64,000 nt of DNA from Thiodiazotropha sp040793985 (lineage in GTDB: Bacteria; Pseudomonadota; Gammaproteobacteria; Chromatiales; Chromatiaceae). A model generated the notes under the pieces. The model did not search any database. It worked only from the letters and a program-made list of their open reading frames with translations, and was not told the DNA's origin. Each line of letters starts with the position of its first letter. Position 1 is the first letter of the stretch. Shown here in pieces: positions 60,347 to 64,000 of this stretch. Location: NCBI GenBank assembly GCA_040793985.1, contig JBFNJI010000004.1, forward strand, positions 1 through 64,000, written 5' to 3'. Both the position numbers and the translations under genes were made by a program.

Positions 60347-60916
60347 ATGATGGTTTCTTTACAGACACCGATATGTGACTTTGGCACCCCGGCACCCGAT
60401 TTCAGGCTTCCCGGTGTTGATGGCCGTGAATGGTCCCTGCAGCAGTGCGCGGGGGAGCATGGCTTGCTGGTCATGTTCATCTGCAATCACTGCCCCTATG
60501 TAAAGGCTGTACAGCAGCGCATTGTCAGGGATGCCAAAGAGTTAGCCCAGCTGGGCATAAATTCGGTGGCCATCATGTCCAACGATCCAGCGGAGTACGA
60601 GGAGGACTCGTTTGCAAATATGAAACGGGTTTCCGAACAGATGGACTATCCCTTTCCCTACCTGTTTGACGAGACCCAAGCTGTTGCCAAGGCCTACGGT
60701 GCGGTCTGTACCCCCGACTTCTTCGGATACAATGCCGCGCTGGAACTGCAGTATCGAGGCCGTCTCGACGAGAGCCGCAAGGAGACCGCGCCAGGCGCGG
60801 TGCGCCGGGATCTTTTCGAGGCGATGAAACTGGTGGCGGAAACCGGCAATGGCCCCAGGGAGCAGATTCCCAGCATGGGCTGTTCCATCAAGTGGAGAGA
60901 GGACTCAACTGCTTGA
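60347..60916 (+). CDS. Thioredoxin-fold (redoxin/AhpC-TSA) protein
   Basis: A 189-residue protein with a thioredoxin fold. Its active-site segment MFICNHCPYVKAV has a CxxC (Cys-Asn-His-Cys), followed by INSVAIMSNDPAEYEEDSF and GAVCTPDFFGYNA (cis-Pro region). Family members are reported as thiol-disulfide or peroxidase-like redox proteins. No signal peptide is visible, so it is probably cytoplasmic. Two ATG codons (60347, 60350) follow AAAGGGATCA. It is divergent from metK. Confidence 0.85.
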   Translation: MMVSLQTPICDFGTPAPDFRLPGVDGREWSLQQCAGEHGLLVMFICNHCPYVKAVQQRIVRDAKELAQLGINSVAIMSNDPAEYEEDSFANMKRVSEQMDYPFPYLFDETQAVAKAYGAVCTPDFFGYNAALELQYRGRLDESRKETAPGAVRRDLFEAMKLVAETGNGPREQIPSMGCSIKWREDSTA

Positions 60917-61201
60917 TAATATTAAGCTTATTAGGATATTAGGGTTTATTCATCAAGCCAGCTTATTGCCCCGTAAAGTTAGTTGCTTTGCCGAGTCCGT
61001 GGGCTTGGGTCAGAATAGCTCACCTTTTGTCCGAGCGGACTTCGGCTGTGGAATGGGGGTCAAGGTCACGATTCGCGCTGAACTATCAATGCGGATAAGT
61101 GCCGAGAAGGGGTTTATTGATAACGAATTCAGTGGCTTGCCACTAAATAGCTTTTGTCCGACAGAAACAGATTACTACTTAATTCTAATCAGGAGGGGTC
61201 A

Positions 61202-63190
61202 ATGTCCTCACGAAGAGAACTCGCCAATGCCATTCGTGCCCTGAGTATGGATGCCGTACAGAAGGCCAATTCAGGCCATCCGGGTGCGCCCATGGGTATG
61301 GCCGATATCGCAGAGGTTCTGTGGAACAACCATATGAAACACAATCCGGCGAATCCGGATTGGGCTGATCGCGACCGCTTTGTTCTCTCCAACGGTCATG
61401 GTTCGATGCTCATCTATTCGCTGCTGCACCTGACCGGCTATGAACTGAGCATCGATGATCTGAAGAGCTTCCGCCAACTCCACTCCAAGACCCCGGGTCA
61501 TCCGGAGTATGGGTATGCGCCGGGCGTCGAGACCACGACCGGACCTCTGGGGCAGGGCATCACCAATGCGGTTGGCATGGCCCTGGCAGAGAAGACCCTA
61601 GCGGCACAATTCAACAAGCCGGGTCATGAGATCGTCGATCACAAAACCTACGTATTTCTCGGTGACGGCTGCATGATGGAGGGTATCTCCCATGAGGCCT
61701 GCTCCCTGGCGGGTACCCTGGGCCTGGGCAAGCTGATCGCCTTCTGGGACGACAACGGCATCTCGATCGACGGTGAGACCGAAGGTTGGTTTACCGATGA
61801 TACCCCCGGTCGTTTCGAGTCCTATGGCTGGCATGTGATCCGTGATGTGGATGGGCATGACGCGGATGCCATCGATCGGGCCATCGAGGAGGCCAAGTCG
61901 ATGCACAGCAAGCCTTCACTGATCTGTTGCAAGACCACCATCGGTTATGGTTCACCGAATCTGGCCGGCAGCCATGACTGCCATGGTGCTCCCCTGGGTG
62001 CCGATGAGATAGTCGCCACCCGCGAGCAGCTTGGTTGGTCCCATGACGCCTTCGTGATACCCGATGATATCTATGTGGCCTGGGATGCGAAGAGTGCCGG
62101 TGCCAGCGCCGAGAGTGACTGGAATGAGCGATTTACCTCCTATGAAGAGGCCCACCACGAGCTTGCTGCGGAATTCAAGCGGCGCATGGCGGGTGAGCTT
62201 CCCGATAACTGGGCCGATGAGACAGCCAAGTTCATTGCCGAGGTGAACAGCAAGGCTGAATCACCGGCAACCCGCAAGGCTTCACAGAACGCCCTCAACG
62301 GCTATGGTCCCCTGTTGCCGGAGTTCCTCGGCGGTTCCGCCGACCTGTCGCCCTCCAACCTGACTGCCTGGTCCGGTTCGAGTTCGATCACCGATGGCAA
62401 TGCTGACGGTAACTACATCTCCTATGGTGTGCGCGAGTTTGGCATGTCCGCTATCATGAACGGTGCCGCCCTTCACGGTGGTTTCATTCCCTATGGCGGT
62501 ACCTTCTTGATGTTTTCCGAATATGCCCGCAACGCATTGCGCATGGCGGCATTGATGAAACTGCGTTCGATCTTCGTCTATACCCACGACTCCGTCGGCC
62601 TGGGTGAAGATGGCCCGACCCACCAGCCCATCGAGCAGATTCCAACCCTGCGCATGATTCCGAACATGGATGTATGGCGTCCTTGTGACGGGGTTGAGAC
62701 CGCAGTCGCCTGGAAGGCTGCGGTGGAGAAAAATGACGGCCCAACCTCCCTGATCTTCTCCCGCCAGGGTCTTGCCCATCAGGAGCGGAGCGATGAGCAG
62801 ATTGCAAACATCGCCAAAGGCGGCTACGTGATCAAGGATTGTGACGGAACCCCCGATGCCATCGTCATCGCCACCGGTTCCGAGGTGGGTATCGCGATCC
62901 AGGGTGCCGCCGACTCAGGTAAAAAAGTACGCGTGATTTCGATGCCCAATACCAAGGTATTCGATGAACAGGATGCGGCATACAAGGAGTCAGTGCTGCC
63001 CTCGAACGTTACTGCCCGGGTTGCCGTGGAGGCCGCTGTCACCGATGGCTGGTACAAATATGTCGGTATCAACGGCAAGGTGATTGGCATCAACCGATTT
63101 GGTGAGTCTGCGCCGGCGGGTGAGCTGTTCAAGGAGTTCGGCTTTACCGCGGAGAACGTGGCTGCGGCAATCAATGAGGTTTCTGCCTGA
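61202..63190 (+). CDS. tkt: Transketolase
   Basis: This 662-residue thiamine-diphosphate enzyme of the pentose phosphate and Calvin cycles is cytoplasmic. The TPP motif region YVFLGDGCMMEGISHEAC, SGHPGAPMGMADI, HDSVGLGEDGPTHQPIEQ and YGVREFGMSAIMNG are typical. ATG 61202 follows AGGAGGGGTCA; an earlier in-frame ATG (61154) lacks a ribosome binding site. It is 86 bases from gap, suggesting co-transcription. The 285 bases upstream hold no clear gene. Confidence 0.97.
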   Translation: MSSRRELANAIRALSMDAVQKANSGHPGAPMGMADIAEVLWNNHMKHNPANPDWADRDRFVLSNGHGSMLIYSLLHLTGYELSIDDLKSFRQLHSKTPGHPEYGYAPGVETTTGPLGQGITNAVGMALAEKTLAAQFNKPGHEIVDHKTYVFLGDGCMMEGISHEACSLAGTLGLGKLIAFWDDNGISIDGETEGWFTDDTPGRFESYGWHVIRDVDGHDADAIDRAIEEAKSMHSKPSLICCKTTIGYGSPNLAGSHDCHGAPLGADEIVATREQLGWSHDAFVIPDDIYVAWDAKSAGASAESDWNERFTSYEEAHHELAAEFKRRMAGELPDNWADETAKFIAEVNSKAESPATRKASQNALNGYGPLLPEFLGGSADLSPSNLTAWSGSSSITDGNADGNYISYGVREFGMSAIMNGAALHGGFIPYGGTFLMFSEYARNALRMAALMKLRSIFVYTHDSVGLGEDGPTHQPIEQIPTLRMIPNMDVWRPCDGVETAVAWKAAVEKNDGPTSLIFSRQGLAHQERSDEQIANIAKGGYVIKDCDGTPDAIVIATGSEVGIAIQGAADSGKKVRVISMPNTKVFDEQDAAYKESVLPSNVTARVAVEAAVTDGWYKYVGINGKVIGINRFGESAPAGELFKEFGFTAENVAAAINEVSA

Positions 63191-63276
63191 TAACGGCCGC
63201 TGGGCACCCTTGGTGCCCGACGGCAGGCTATTCAAATTAGATTACAACTCTTTAATTTATAAAACGGAGAACTGAA

Positions 63277-64000
63277 ATGACAATCAAAGTAGGTATCAAT
63301 GGTTTTGGTCGTATCGGCCGCATGGCGTTCCGTGCAATCGCCAAAGATTTCCCCGGTATCGAAGTCGTTGGCATCAATGACCTTCTGGAACCCGATTACC
63401 TGGCCTACATGCTGAAATATGACTCGGTGCACGGCAACTTCGATGGCGACATAGCCGTGGAAGGCAGCAACATGGTCGTCAACGGCAAGAAGATCCGTCT
63501 CACCGCCGAGCGTGACCCGGCAGACCTGAAGTGGGATGAGATCGGCGCGGACCTGGTGATCGAATGTACCGGGTTTTTCCTCACCGAGGAGACCTGCCAG
63601 AAGCACATCGATGCCGGTGCCAAGAAGGTGGTGCAGAGTGCCCCCTCCAAGGATGCCACCCCCATGTTCGTCTATGGCGTCAACCACAACGACTATAACG
63701 GGCAGGCCATCGTATCTGCTGCCTCCTGTACCACCAACTGCCTGGCACCCGTGGCCAAGGTTCTGAACGACAAGTGGGGCATCAAGCGTGGCCTGATGAC
63801 CACCGTTCACGCTGCCACCGCCACGCAGAAAACCGTCGACGGTCCCTCCATGAAGGACTGGCGCGGCGGTCGCGGTATCCTGGAGAACATCATTCCTTCT
63901 TCTACCGGTGCCGCCAAGGCGGTAGGCAAGGTGCTGCCCGAGCTGAACGGCAAGCTGACCGGCATGGCCTTCCGTGTGCCCACTTCCGATGTCTCTGTGG
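63277..64000 (+). CDS. gap: Glyceraldehyde-3-phosphate dehydrogenase (partial at window edge)
   Basis: The first 241 codons of a type I GAPDH, cut by the window end. IKVGINGFGRIGRMAFRAI binds NAD. The catalytic Cys151 sits in SAASCTTNCLAPVAKVL, and TVHAATATQKTVDGPSMKDW follows. The loop after the second strand reads GINDLLEPDYLAYMLKYDS. ATG 63277 follows ACGGAGAA. It follows tkt, as in autotrophic or pentose-phosphate gene blocks (tkt-gap-pgk). Confidence 0.96.
   Translation, partial: MTIKVGINGFGRIGRMAFRAIAKDFPGIEVVGINDLLEPDYLAYMLKYDSVHGNFDGDIAVEGSNMVVNGKKIRLTAERDPADLKWDEIGADLVIECTGFFLTEETCQKHIDAGAKKVVQSAPSKDATPMFVYGVNHNDYNGQAIVSAASCTTNCLAPVAKVLNDKWGIKRGLMTTVHAATATQKTVDGPSMKDWRGGRGILENIIPSSTGAAKAVGKVLPELNGKLTGMAFRVPTSDVSV

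Overview
The window looks like chromosome of a free-living or symbiotic gammaproteobacterium, most likely a sulfur-oxidising Chromatiales-type organism (for example the Sedimenticola / Thiodiazotropha group). That placement is inferred from gene content: a dcw cluster that includes murB, the order lpxC-dciA-M23 peptidase-secA-argJ-mutT, an octaheme HAO-family cytochrome, PEP carboxylase, and transketolase followed by GAPDH. No rRNA gene is present to confirm it. I see no prophage, insertion sequence, CRISPR array or tRNA.

Left part (1-26 kb): an accessory-like region with loosely packed genes on both strands. It opens with a BvgS/EvgS-like hybrid kinase coupled to an HD-GYP response regulator. 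Next come an octaheme cytochrome c with its own terminator, a porin, small secreted proteins, and a haem-binding DUF3365-PAS-GGDEF-EAL c-di-GMP enzyme. PEP carboxylase, a membrane-anchored protein with a calpain-like Cys/His/Asn pattern, a type-2 glycerate kinase, a quinone oxidoreductase and a GH13 glucan enzyme follow. Two decayed genes are visible: a short-chain dehydrogenase (8932-9620) and a hydroxypyruvate isomerase remnant immediately upstream of the glycerate kinase (about 21390-21619).

Middle part (26-54 kb): rnpB with a clear sigma70 promoter, then a near-consensus promoter and a 10-bp-period MraZ operator in front of a complete division and cell-wall cluster: mraZ-rsmH-ftsL-ftsI-murE-murF-mraY-murD-ftsW-murG-murC-(60-codon small ORF)-murB-ddl-ftsQ-ftsA-ftsZ-lpxC. 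Most junctions overlap by 1-16 nt, consistent with translational coupling. The cluster runs into two strong terminators. A PEP-CTERM gene on the opposite strand then interrupts the usual lpxC-dciA neighbourhood, followed by dciA, an M23 peptidase, secA, argJ and a Nudix-ThiE fusion. These genes supply lipid II synthesis, septal peptidoglycan synthesis, lipid A commitment and protein export.

Right part (54-64 kb): an RpfC-like membrane hybrid kinase next to a PilZ protein, then the methyl-cycle genes metK, ahcY and metF on the minus strand. A well-matched S-adenosylhomocysteine riboswitch precedes ahcY, and a palindromic MITE-like element lies between metK and ahcY. The window ends with a redoxin, transketolase and a GAPDH cut by the window edge (central carbon or Calvin cycle).

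The likeliest places for something new are the 60-codon ORF between murC and murB, the 33-residue membrane protein before rnpB, the calpain-like protein, the haem-plus-c-di-GMP sensor, the octaheme cytochrome with the symmetrical inverted repeat upstream of it, and the porin leader structure.
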